From contig NZ_VMNX01000045.1 of the NCBI RefSeq assembly GCF_009377235.1, forward strand, positions 1 through 47,808: DNA of 47,808 bases. Reading direction: 5' to 3'. A program made the position numbers and the translations under genes. Positions 40,837 through 47,808 of this stretch are shown one piece after another. The DNA comes from Streptomyces acidicola (GTDB taxonomy: Bacteria > Actinomycetota > Actinomycetes > Streptomycetales > Streptomycetaceae). Positions within the stretch are counted from its first letter, which is position 1, and every line of letters begins with the position of its first letter. Under the pieces are notes generated by a model that was not told the origin of the DNA, did no database searches, and was given only the letters and a program-made list of their open reading frames with translations.

Positions 40837-42468
40837 TCAGGTCAGTGAGCAGACGGAGCCGTTGAGGGTGAAGGCGCCGGGGCTGGGGTTGGCGGTCGCG
40901 CGGGTGGCCGTGAAGCCGACGGTGACCGAGCCCGCCGCGGGGATCGTCGCGGTGTACGAGGCGGAGGCGACGCTGACCTCGGCGCCGCTCTGCGTCGCGG
41001 TGCCGCCCCACAGGTTGGTGATGCGCTGGCTGTCGGGGAAGGTCCAGCGGAGGGTCCAGCCGTCGATCGCCGTGCTGCCGGCGTTGCGGATGACGATCTC
41101 GCCCTGGAATCCGCCGGACCACTCGTTGGTCACCCGGTAGCCGACGCCGCAGGCCGCCGAGGATCCGCCGGAGGCGGTGGTGACCGTCACGGTGCCGGAG
41201 CGTGGTGAGCGGTTGCCGGCGGCGTCGCGGGCGTAGACGGCGAAGGCGTAGGAGGTGGACGGGGCGAGGCCGGTGACGGTGGTGGAGGTGGCGGCCGTGC
41301 TGGTGGCCGCGGTCTCGTTCCCGCCGTTGACGCGGACCACGTCGTAGCCCGTGACGCCGACCGCGTCGGTGGCGGCGGCCCAGGTCAGCCTGACGGACGA
41401 GGAGGTCACGGCGGAGGCGGTCGGTGTCCCGGGAGCGGTCGGGGGAGTGGTGTCGCCGCCGCCCGAGGCGTAGATGCTGGCTTCCTTCGAGGTGGCGGCG
41501 ATGCCGTTGGCACCGTTGAACACGCGCCGGCCCCACGAACTGAGCTGGTTGGGATTGAAGTTGACCGCGAGGTCGAGGATCGGGTCGGTGTTGCCGCTCC
41601 AGGACCAGGCCAGGTAGCCGAGCCTCAACTGCTGCGCGGCAGCCATCATGGTGTCCTCGTCCGGGTCGCCCCACTGGTCGGCCGGGCCGCCGAACTCACC
41701 GATGAGGATCGGGAGTTTCGCGTTGACGAAGGCGTTCAGGTAGTCGGTGATCTCCGCCGCGGTGTCGTAGACGCTGTACATGTGGATCGAGAAGATCAGG
41801 TTGCCGGTGGTGTCGGCGGCATAGACGGACTGGGCGTTGGCGCGCATGACGCCCTGCCAGTCCTGGCCCCAGTTGGGAGCGTCCACCATGATCGTGTGCT
41901 CGAAGCCGGCGTTCCGCAGCTTCTTGATCGCGGCGATGGTGGGATCGGTCCAGCCCTCGGGATTGGTGTTGCCCCAGGGCTCGTTGCCGATGTTGATGAC
42001 GACGTAGTTCTCCTGGCCCGCGAGCACGCTCTTCAGACCGATCCAGTACTCGGCCGCCTGGTCGAGGGTCCCGGCCGCGGCATCCTCGCCGTAGCCGGTG
42101 GTGTCGTGCACCTCCAGGACGCAGATGAGCCGGTTGGCCTTGCACTGGGAGATGACGTTCGCCACGTCCGAGGCGCTGTTCGCGGTCCAGCGATGGCCGT
42201 CGGCGAGAACCACCCGCACGGTGTTGGCGCCCAGCGCCTTGACGTCGGCCAGCGACTGCGTCTGGTTCGGATACCAGGTGTGGGCGTGGTTGACGCCCCG
42301 CATGACGAAATCGTTGCCGTTGCCTTCCAGCAGACGGCCGTTGCTGATGTGGAGGCCGGTGGCCGCTGCCTGGGCAGGCGTGGCGAGGGAGAGCAAGGGG
42401 ACGAGCAGGCTCAGGAGGGCGGCCACGACGGCGGCCACTCGTGGGGCGGTGCGGGTGCGGGATCTCAT
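40837..42468 (-). CDS. manA: Secreted endo-beta-1,4-mannanase (GH5_8) with FN3 and CBM2
   Basis: 543 residues, with GGGAG 6 bases before the ATG. A signal peptide ends near ATPAQAA (residue about 35). The GH5 domain (about 36-335) closely resembles streptomycete ManA: RGVNHAHTWYPNQTQSLADV, the acid/base Glu163 in NIGNEPWG and the nucleophile Glu258 in LIGEFGG. FN3 is at about 341-432 and a type 2 carbohydrate-binding module at about 440-543, bracketed by Cys. It hydrolyses mannan and galactomannan outside the cell while anchored to plant cell-wall polysaccharide. It lies 35 bases downstream of the SGNH gene and probably shares its CebR-type control. Confidence 0.93.
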   Translation of the reverse strand: MRSRTRTAPRVAAVVAALLSLLVPLLSLATPAQAAATGLHISNGRLLEGNGNDFVMRGVNHAHTWYPNQTQSLADVKALGANTVRVVLADGHRWTANSASDVANVISQCKANRLICVLEVHDTTGYGEDAAAGTLDQAAEYWIGLKSVLAGQENYVVINIGNEPWGNTNPEGWTDPTIAAIKKLRNAGFEHTIMVDAPNWGQDWQGVMRANAQSVYAADTTGNLIFSIHMYSVYDTAAEITDYLNAFVNAKLPILIGEFGGPADQWGDPDEDTMMAAAQQLRLGYLAWSWSGNTDPILDLAVNFNPNQLSSWGRRVFNGANGIAATSKEASIYASGGGDTTPPTAPGTPTASAVTSSSVRLTWAAATDAVGVTGYDVVRVNGGNETAATSTAATSTTVTGLAPSTSYAFAVYARDAAGNRSPRSGTVTVTTASGGSSAACGVGYRVTNEWSGGFQGEIVIRNAGSTAIDGWTLRWTFPDSQRITNLWGGTATQSGAEVSVASASYTATIPAAGSVTVGFTATRATANPSPGAFTLNGSVCSLT

Positions 42469-42503
42469 GGCGGCTCCCAAGGGTGAGATGGGGTGACGGT
42501 GCG

Positions 42504-43646
42504 TCAGGAAGAAGCGGTGTGCGCCGTACAAGTCACAGTCGCCGACGGGGCGCCGGCCGTTGCCGGGGCGCTGGCGATGAAGCCGAAGGTGGCGCTCGCG
42601 CCGGGAGCGAGGGTGCCGTTCCATGCCTCATTGGTGACGGCGGCCGTGCCGTCGGTCGTCGTTGTGAGGGTGCCTCCCCAGATCTGGGTGAGGCGGGCGC
42701 CGTCGGCCGGTGCGACGGTCACGGTCCAGCCTGAGACGGGGGACGTGGACGTGTTGGTCACCGTCACCTCACCCTGGTAGCCGCCCTGCCAGACGGACGG
42801 GGCCCGGAACGACGCGGAGCAGGAGGGCTGACCGCCGCCCGGGTCACCGGGATCGCCCGGGTCGTCAGGATCACCGGGGTCCCCTGGGGTACCTGTGTCG
42901 AGCAGCGCGGTCAGGGCCGGGTACCAGCGGGCGGCGATCTTGTCGTCGCCGGAGGCGTTGGGGTGTACGCCGTCGTAGGTGTCCGTGGCGGTGCTGAAGC
43001 CCGTCCACTGGTCGACCACGGTCACGGGGGAGCGGTCGGTGCTCGTCGTCCGGGCCCAGTCGGGGATCCGGGCGTTTAAGTCGACAACGCGCTGGGCGCA
43101 CGCCGTGCAACTGCCGGGGTTCATCGGGATGAGCTGCGCGACGAGGATCTTCATGTCCGGGTTGGAGGCCCGCATCTGCTCCACGAGCTTGGAGTAGGCG
43201 GCGAGAATGCGGTCGGGTGCGATGGCACTCCAGACGTCGTTCGTGCCGAAGTGCATGACAACGATGTCCGGCAGGGTGGCGGCCAGTCGACCCGGCAGGA
43301 GGTTCTGATCCGCCACGTTGGTGACCAACTCGCCGCCGTGGCCCTCGTTGTCCCCGTCGTGCGGCTGTCCGCAACCCTGGGGGCCGAGGGTGCCGACGAA
43401 GTCGATGTCCGTGTAGCCGGAGCTCTGCAGCCGGTTCCACAGCACCGCCCGCCAGCAGCCCGGCGAGCCGGTGATCGAGTCGCCCAGCGGCATGATGCGT
43501 ACGGCCCTCGCCGTGGGGTCCGCGGCGGCTGTGGCGCGGGGCGCGAGCGGTCCCCCGATGGCCAGGAGCAGGGCGGCCAGGAGGCCGAGAACCGGAATGA
43601 TCCGCACGGAGGGGTTCCGTGGTGGTGAGTGGCGGGTGCTGCGCAT
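42504..43646 (-). CDS. Secreted SGNH/GDSL hydrolase with CBM2 (probable carbohydrate esterase)
   Basis: 380 residues. A signal peptide (VLGLLAALLLAIGGPLA, ATAA) precedes the SGNH domain with Ser57 in MPLGDSIT, Asn136 in FGTND and the Asp225/His228 pair in DGVHP. An acidic Gly-Asp-Pro repeat linker (about 252-274) leads to a CBM2 (about 276-376). It probably deacetylates xylan or mannan and so aids the mannanase encoded downstream. Leu190 is encoded by TTA (43077-43079), making translation dependent on the bldA tRNA. A perfect CebR box lies 22 bases upstream of the start. Confidence 0.9.
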   Translation of the reverse strand: MRSTRHSPPRNPSVRIIPVLGLLAALLLAIGGPLAPRATAAADPTARAVRIMPLGDSITGSPGCWRAVLWNRLQSSGYTDIDFVGTLGPQGCGQPHDGDNEGHGGELVTNVADQNLLPGRLAATLPDIVVMHFGTNDVWSAIAPDRILAAYSKLVEQMRASNPDMKILVAQLIPMNPGSCTACAQRVVDLNARIPDWARTTSTDRSPVTVVDQWTGFSTATDTYDGVHPNASGDDKIAARWYPALTALLDTGTPGDPGDPDDPGDPGDPGGGQPSCSASFRAPSVWQGGYQGEVTVTNTSTSPVSGWTVTVAPADGARLTQIWGGTLTTTTDGTAAVTNEAWNGTLAPGASATFGFIASAPATAGAPSATVTCTAHTASS

Positions 43647-43668
43647 GATGGTCCCTTCCCTCGTAAGG

Positions 43669-43682
43669 TGGGAGCGCTCCCA
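43669..43682. promoter_or_regulatory. CebR box (cellulose-utilisation operator)
   Basis: TGGGAGCGCTCCCA is an exact match to the 14-bp palindrome bound by CebR/CelR repressors of cellulolytic actinobacteria, released by cellobiose or cellotriose. It lies directly upstream of the SGNH-CBM2 gene and so probably controls that gene and the mannanase gene. Confidence 0.9.
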
Positions 43683-43973
43683 TGAGCCATCAAGCCACCT
43701 TGTCATTTACACGTCAAGGCCCAAGGCGGGTCGTCAACGGAGTGCGGCGGCCGTACCCAGCGCGGCCTCGCCGCCGACCGGCAGGGGCGTGAACCGGCTC
43801 GCCCTGCGGAAACTGATGATCCATCAGGCGTACGGGCACCATGGGGTTGCACGGCGCGCAGATCCTGGCGACGCTGTTCGACGGCATCACCCGGCACTCG
43901 CCGGAGGGCCACTGGATCCCCGACAGCGGTGGCCCGATCCCACTCCGGCCAACCTCGTGGAGGGCTGACCGTC
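43683..43973. other. Stretch without a convincing gene
   Basis: Upstream of the acyl-CoA synthetase gene. A rightward frame from the ATG at 43841 reads GLHGAQILATLFDGITRHSP and looks mildly protein-like but shifts into the next gene without a ribosome-binding site. It may be a gene scrap that I cannot identify. GGAGGG near 43959 is the ribosome-binding site of the next gene. Confidence 0.5.
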
Positions 43974-45611
43974 GTGACACCATCGCTGAAAATGTCACAT
44001 TGGCCCACCGACACCTCCCGCCCGGTGCTGGATCTGACCGCGGGCGATGTGCTGCGCCAGGCGGCCGCCGCCGTACCGGACCGTGTGGCACTCGCCGAAG
44101 TCGCCCCGCCCGGCGCCTCGTTGTCCGGAGCGGACCGCACCGACCGTACCTGGACCTATGCGCGGCTGCTCACCGACGCCGAACGAGCCGCGTCCTGGCT
44201 GGCCGCGCGCTTCGCGCCGGGCGAGCACATCGCCGTATGGGCGCCCAACCTCCCCGAATGGGTCGTGCTCCAGTACGGCGCGGCGCTGGCCGGACTGGTC
44301 CTGGTGACCGTCAACCCGGCCCTGCGCGAAGCCGAGTTGCAGCACGTGCTGTCGCAGTCGCGGGCCTCCGGGCTGCTCCTGACCGACTCCTTCCGGGGTG
44401 CGGACATGGCCGCGACGGCGGACCGCCTGCGACCGCGTCTTCCCGTGCTGCGCGAGCAGATCTCCTTCACCGGATGGCTCGACGATGTCCGCCGCACCCC
44501 ACCGGGGCCGCTGTCGCCGGTCGATGCCGGAGCCCCGGCGCAGATCCAGTACACCTCCGGCACCACCGGAGTGCCCAAGGGAGCGTTGCTGCACCATCGT
44601 GGGCTCGTGACCAACGCCGCCTTCGTCGCGGCCCGCGCCCGGTTCCCCGAGGGCGGCGTATGGGCGAGCGCGCTGCCGCTGTTCCACACCGCCGGCTGCG
44701 GGCTGACCGTGCTGGGCACCGCCCTGAACAGGGGCACCCTGGTGCTGCAGCAGCTCTTCGACCCCCAACTCGCCCTGGACGCCTTACAGAAGTGGCGGGC
44801 CACCCTGTTCGCCGGCGTGCCGGTGATGCACGCCGCCCTCCTCGCCCACCCCGGCTTCGGCTCCTACGACCTCCAGGCCTGCGAGGTCCTGGTGTCCGGT
44901 GGCGACGTGGTCCCCCCGGCGCTCATCGAGGAGGCCGAGCGCAGGTTCGGAGCCCGGTTCTCCACCGTCTACGGGCAGACGGAACTCAGCCCCGTCATCG
45001 CCCAGACCAGCCCCGATGACAGTGCGCACGACAAGCGGTACACGACCGGCCGGCCGCTGTGGCAGGTCGAGGTCAAGGTCGTCGCGCCCGGCGGCACGGA
45101 CATCGTGCCACCGGGTGAACCGGGGGAGATCTGCGCCCGCGGATACCAGGTCATGCTCGGCTATCACGACCTCCCCGTCGCCACCGCCCGGACCGTCGAC
45201 CCGGACGGCTGGTTGCACACCGGCGACCTGGGCAGCATGGACGAACGCGGCTTCGTGACCATCACCGGCCGTCTCAAGGACCTGATCATCCGCGGGGGCG
45301 AGAACATCTACCCCGCGGAGATCGAGACCGCGCTCGCCGCCCATCCGCTCGTCCGGCAGGCCGTCGTGCTCGGCATCCCCGACCCGGAGTGGGGCGAACA
45401 GATCGCCGCCGTGGTCCGTCCCGCCGATCCCGGCCGCCCACCCACCGCCGCCGAACTCCACGACCACATGCGCACCGCCCTGGCTCCCCACAAGACACCA
45501 CGCCACTGGTACGTGGCCGATGACATCCCCGTCAACGCCATGGGCAAGACCCAGAAGTTCGTCCTGCTCCAGCGCATCATCGATGGCGATCTGATCGAAC
45601 CAGGCATCTGA
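43974..45611 (+). CDS. Acyl-CoA synthetase (AMP-forming, ANL superfamily)
   Basis: 545 residues from the GTG at 43974, with GGAGGG about 9 bases upstream (ATG 43995 is an alternative). It has the ANL P-loop QYTSGTTGVPKG (about 192-203), YGQTE (adenine-binding region), GWLHTGDLG and GRLKDLIIRGGENIYPAEIE, and the C-terminal catalytic Lys in MGKTQKFVL. It activates a carboxylic acid to its CoA thioester through the acyl-adenylate; chain length is not evident. Codon 271 is TTA (44784-44786), a bldA-dependent codon. No beta-oxidation genes are adjacent. Confidence 0.92.
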   Translation: MTPSLKMSHWPTDTSRPVLDLTAGDVLRQAAAAVPDRVALAEVAPPGASLSGADRTDRTWTYARLLTDAERAASWLAARFAPGEHIAVWAPNLPEWVVLQYGAALAGLVLVTVNPALREAELQHVLSQSRASGLLLTDSFRGADMAATADRLRPRLPVLREQISFTGWLDDVRRTPPGPLSPVDAGAPAQIQYTSGTTGVPKGALLHHRGLVTNAAFVAARARFPEGGVWASALPLFHTAGCGLTVLGTALNRGTLVLQQLFDPQLALDALQKWRATLFAGVPVMHAALLAHPGFGSYDLQACEVLVSGGDVVPPALIEEAERRFGARFSTVYGQTELSPVIAQTSPDDSAHDKRYTTGRPLWQVEVKVVAPGGTDIVPPGEPGEICARGYQVMLGYHDLPVATARTVDPDGWLHTGDLGSMDERGFVTITGRLKDLIIRGGENIYPAEIETALAAHPLVRQAVVLGIPDPEWGEQIAAVVRPADPGRPPTAAELHDHMRTALAPHKTPRHWYVADDIPVNAMGKTQKFVLLQRIIDGDLIEPGI

Positions 45612-45671
45612 CGAACCATCTTTGGCGGGTGCACCACGAATACATCGACTACATCGACGGGTGATTAATCA

Positions 45672-47774
45672 TCACTCACGCGGTCTTTCGGGAGACGAGA
45701 CCTTCAGGCTCCGCAGCCTTCCTGTGTTGTCGAATGATCCGAAGCCCACCCTGCCGGAGGCGAGGGTGGTGTCGACAGCGGTCATCAGCGGACGCTTCGA
45801 GCCGTCGACGTAGACCGCGATCTCGCCGCTGCTCGCACAGCGCACCACCCGCACCCTGTGCCAGTCGGTGTCGTCGATGGCGGGTGGTGCGCCCGTCCTG
45901 CCGTTCCACTGGTCCTCGATCCGCACCCGGTCGGCATCGTTGACGACGAACACGCCGTTGTGCGGGTAGATGGTGTTGTCCGAGGACAGATGGACGTACG
46001 AGAACCTTGTGTCCGACTGGTAGTCGAAGACGATGATCACGTCCCGATTGGTGATCTCGACGGGGGTGTCGATCCGAACCTCCGCGTCGATCCGTACGTC
46101 GCCGTACTCCCGGCCCGCCGTCAGCACGGCGTACTCGAACGGGCGGCGCGGCCCCGGGCGTTGGACTCCTGCCTCGGCGAGTACGGCCTCGCGGCCCGGG
46201 AACCGCCACTTGGCCGGGGTGACCGGCGCCCAGTTCGCACCGTCCATGACATGGGTGAGCCGGGAGCCGTCGGTGTCGCAGGAGGCGAACGTGCGGGTGC
46301 CGGTGACCTTCCAGATCTTCCCGTTGGCCTTGGACAGCAGATACAGCTCGCCGTCGGCGTCCCGCCCGAAGCGCAGGTCCACCCGGCTGTCCCCGGCCAG
46401 ATCCCGCATCGTGACGCGCTTGCCGCTCTCGTCGTACAGCATGAGCTCGTACAGCTGGGCGAGATCCTTGCTGCCGCGCCGCATGTCCTTGGTGTCCGCG
46501 AACAGCAGACGTCCGTCGACGAGGTCTCCGAAGATGTACGTGCCGCGCAGCTCGGGCAGGTCACGGCCGCGGTAGACGAAGCCGCCGACGATGGCCCGGC
46601 CGACATCGGAGCGGCAGTTCCAGTCAGCGGGCGGATCGTGGTCGTAGGCGGCGACGGGATACGTGTAGCCGTACCGCTCGTCGTCCTCGGGGAGCGTGAG
46701 GAGCCGCTCGCAGGGGTTGGCGGGTGTCCTGTCGAAGACGAAGGCTCCTTCGCGTTCGCTCCAGCCGAGGTTGTCGCCCGCGCGTACCTCGTAGACGGAC
46801 TCCACGGCGTGCTCGCCGATGTGACCGAGGTACATGCGGTGGCTGCCGCTCGGGTCCCAGCTGAAGCGGTGCGGGTCGCGCATGCCGTACGCGTAGATCT
46901 CGCCCAACGCGCCGGGAGTGGAGGTGAACGGGTTCCCGGCCGGGATGCCGTACTTGCCGTTGGCGCTGTCGGTGCCCCGTGGGTCGATGCGCAGGATCTT
47001 GCCGTGCGGCAGGGCGAGGTCCTGGGGCTCCGTGTTCCGCACGCCCTCGCCGCCGTCGCCGACGGCGACGTAGAGCAGGCCTCGGTCGGGGCTGTCGGGC
47101 CGGGCCGTGGGGTTGAAGTCGATCTGCTGGATGCCGTGGATCGTGCCCGCGAAGCCGATGCGCAGGACCTCGCGACGGGTGCCCCGGAAGCTGTCGGCCG
47201 CAGGGTCGTCGGCGGTCCACTCGGTGATGACGCCGTGGTACTTCGTCGTGGCGGTCTGCCGGAAATCGGGTACCGCGGTGGTGGCGGAGGCCAGTTCGGT
47301 GTGGACGGTGTAGAAGCGGCCGTTGCGCCGGAAGCCGGGGTCGAAGGTGACGAACCCGAAGCCCTGGCCCATGCCCTGGCTGGCGAAGAACCGCGGGGCG
47401 AAGGCGGCGGCGACGTCGAGGTAGACACGCGGCGTGCCGTCCTCGACCAGGTACAGCTTGCCGTTGAGGTCGGGGACGGCCATCCGGCCCGACCGGTCGG
47501 GGAGTTCGCTCAGGTAGTTGATGCGGGCCTGCCGTACGAGCCGTGGATCGGTGACCGGGCCGGGTGACGGCTCGGTCTTCGGGAAGGCGGCGTACTCCTC
47601 GACGGTCAGCCCGATCCCGGAGACGGCGGGCCGCTCGGGTATGGGGTCGGTGACGGGGTCGCCGGCCGCGTACGCCGTGCCGGGGAGGGCGACGAGGGCC
47701 GACAGCAGCAGGGCGAGGACGACGAGAGGCGCCAGTAAGAGGGCTCTCGGTCTCACGCAGGGGGATGCGGGCAC
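45672..47774 (-). CDS. Secreted GSDH-fold (PQQ-dependent sugar dehydrogenase-like) protein with C-terminal lectin-like domain
   Basis: 700 residues from the GTG at 47774, which has AAGGAG at 8 bases; an in-frame GTG nine bases earlier is too close to that site. A signal peptide (LLLAPLVVLALLLSALVALP, AYAAG) is followed by a six-bladed beta-propeller of the GSDH type (about 75-500): GLLYVAVGDGGEG, PHGKILRIDPRGT, EIYAYGMRDPHRFSWDP, VGGFVYRG. The last 170 residues resemble a 3-keto-disaccharide hydrolase/LamG-like jelly roll (AEVRIDTPVEITNRDVIIVF, WHRVRVVR). Probably an extracellular sugar oxidoreductase, unproven. Leu13 is TTA (47736-47738), so it is likely bldA-dependent. Confidence 0.87.
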   Translation of the reverse strand: MPASPCVRPRALLLAPLVVLALLLSALVALPGTAYAAGDPVTDPIPERPAVSGIGLTVEEYAAFPKTEPSPGPVTDPRLVRQARINYLSELPDRSGRMAVPDLNGKLYLVEDGTPRVYLDVAAAFAPRFFASQGMGQGFGFVTFDPGFRRNGRFYTVHTELASATTAVPDFRQTATTKYHGVITEWTADDPAADSFRGTRREVLRIGFAGTIHGIQQIDFNPTARPDSPDRGLLYVAVGDGGEGVRNTEPQDLALPHGKILRIDPRGTDSANGKYGIPAGNPFTSTPGALGEIYAYGMRDPHRFSWDPSGSHRMYLGHIGEHAVESVYEVRAGDNLGWSEREGAFVFDRTPANPCERLLTLPEDDERYGYTYPVAAYDHDPPADWNCRSDVGRAIVGGFVYRGRDLPELRGTYIFGDLVDGRLLFADTKDMRRGSKDLAQLYELMLYDESGKRVTMRDLAGDSRVDLRFGRDADGELYLLSKANGKIWKVTGTRTFASCDTDGSRLTHVMDGANWAPVTPAKWRFPGREAVLAEAGVQRPGPRRPFEYAVLTAGREYGDVRIDAEVRIDTPVEITNRDVIIVFDYQSDTRFSYVHLSSDNTIYPHNGVFVVNDADRVRIEDQWNGRTGAPPAIDDTDWHRVRVVRCASSGEIAVYVDGSKRPLMTAVDTTLASGRVGFGSFDNTGRLRSLKVSSPERPRE

Positions 47775-47808
47775 GGGTGACACTCCTTCGTGACGCGGAG
47801 GGGTGGCG

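Noticed and set aside
43841..45019. Rightward 392-codon frame over the acyl-CoA synthetase gene
   Set aside because: Only its first 40 residues look protein-like; the rest is an Arg/Ala/Gly-rich shadow of the synthetase gene in another frame.
45661..45671. TGATTAATCA palindrome between the acyl-CoA synthetase and GSDH-like genes as an operator
   Set aside because: It lies between two convergent stop codons, where no promoter is expected, and is short and AT-rich.
1..47808. CRISPR arrays, tRNA/rRNA genes, insertion sequences, prophage or secondary-metabolite megasynthases
   Set aside because: No regular spaced repeats, no tRNA-like cloverleaf that I could recognise, no transposase or integrase motifs, and no PKS/NRPS domains were seen on either strand.

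Overview
The window is very GC-rich, protein-dense actinobacterial chromosome and almost certainly comes from a Streptomyces. Supporting signs are the MsiK-type ATPase, the XRE/DUF397/anti-sigma-like cluster, the tandem DUF427 protein, secreted modular glycoside hydrolases with CBM2 domains, LacI-type palindromic operators, frequent GTG/TTG starts, ATGA/GTGA overlaps, and rare TTA (bldA-type) leucine codons. I see no rRNA, tRNA, CRISPR, phage or insertion sequence. This is an ordinary accessory region of sugar, peptide and polymer utilisation genes.

Layout. 1-6.4 kb: start of an msiK-like ATPase gene, then a LacI-controlled sugar ABC operon (HAD phosphatase, LacI repressor, two permeases, lipoprotein binding protein, 2H phosphoesterase) with three GGAACGTTCC operators, and a decayed second lacI gene. 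6.4-9.0 kb: a tightly coupled CPBP protease / histidine kinase / response regulator operon. 9.3-13.2 kb: erythromycin-esterase-like gene divergent from a double-MerR regulator, then a TetR regulator and a threonine aldolase. 13.3-16.1 kb: SAM methyltransferase, DUF397, XRE regulator and divergent HATPase. 16.1-18.1 kb: GH16 hydrolase and a tandem DUF427 protein.

18.1-24.5 kb is the part I find most unusual. A HAL/PAL-fold lyase lacks the normal MIO triad and two other catalytic residues. It is translationally coupled to an ornithine-cyclodeaminase-like dehydrogenase, followed by an amidohydrolase remnant, and transcribed divergently from a four-gene OpuC/ProU-type quaternary-ammonium ABC importer. 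I infer uptake and MIO-independent deamination of a betaine-type amino acid (ergothioneine, hercynine or similar); this is a hypothesis.

24.6-28 kb: secreted S1 protease, PEBP-family protein and PL9 pectate lyase, two of them behind LacI-type palindromes. 28-37.3 kb: a seven-gene operon (CMD/AhpD-like protein, polyamine-type ABC importer, M19 dipeptidase-like protein, FAD/NAD(P) protein) divergent from a GntR/UTRA regulator, with a 24-bp perfect palindrome between them. 37.3-40.8 kb: a large zincin metalloprotease without signal peptide and a luciferase-like oxidoreductase. 40.8-47.8 kb: GH5 beta-mannanase and SGNH hydrolase (both with CBM2) behind a perfect CebR box, an acyl-CoA synthetase, and a secreted GSDH-fold protein; three of these four genes carry TTA codons.
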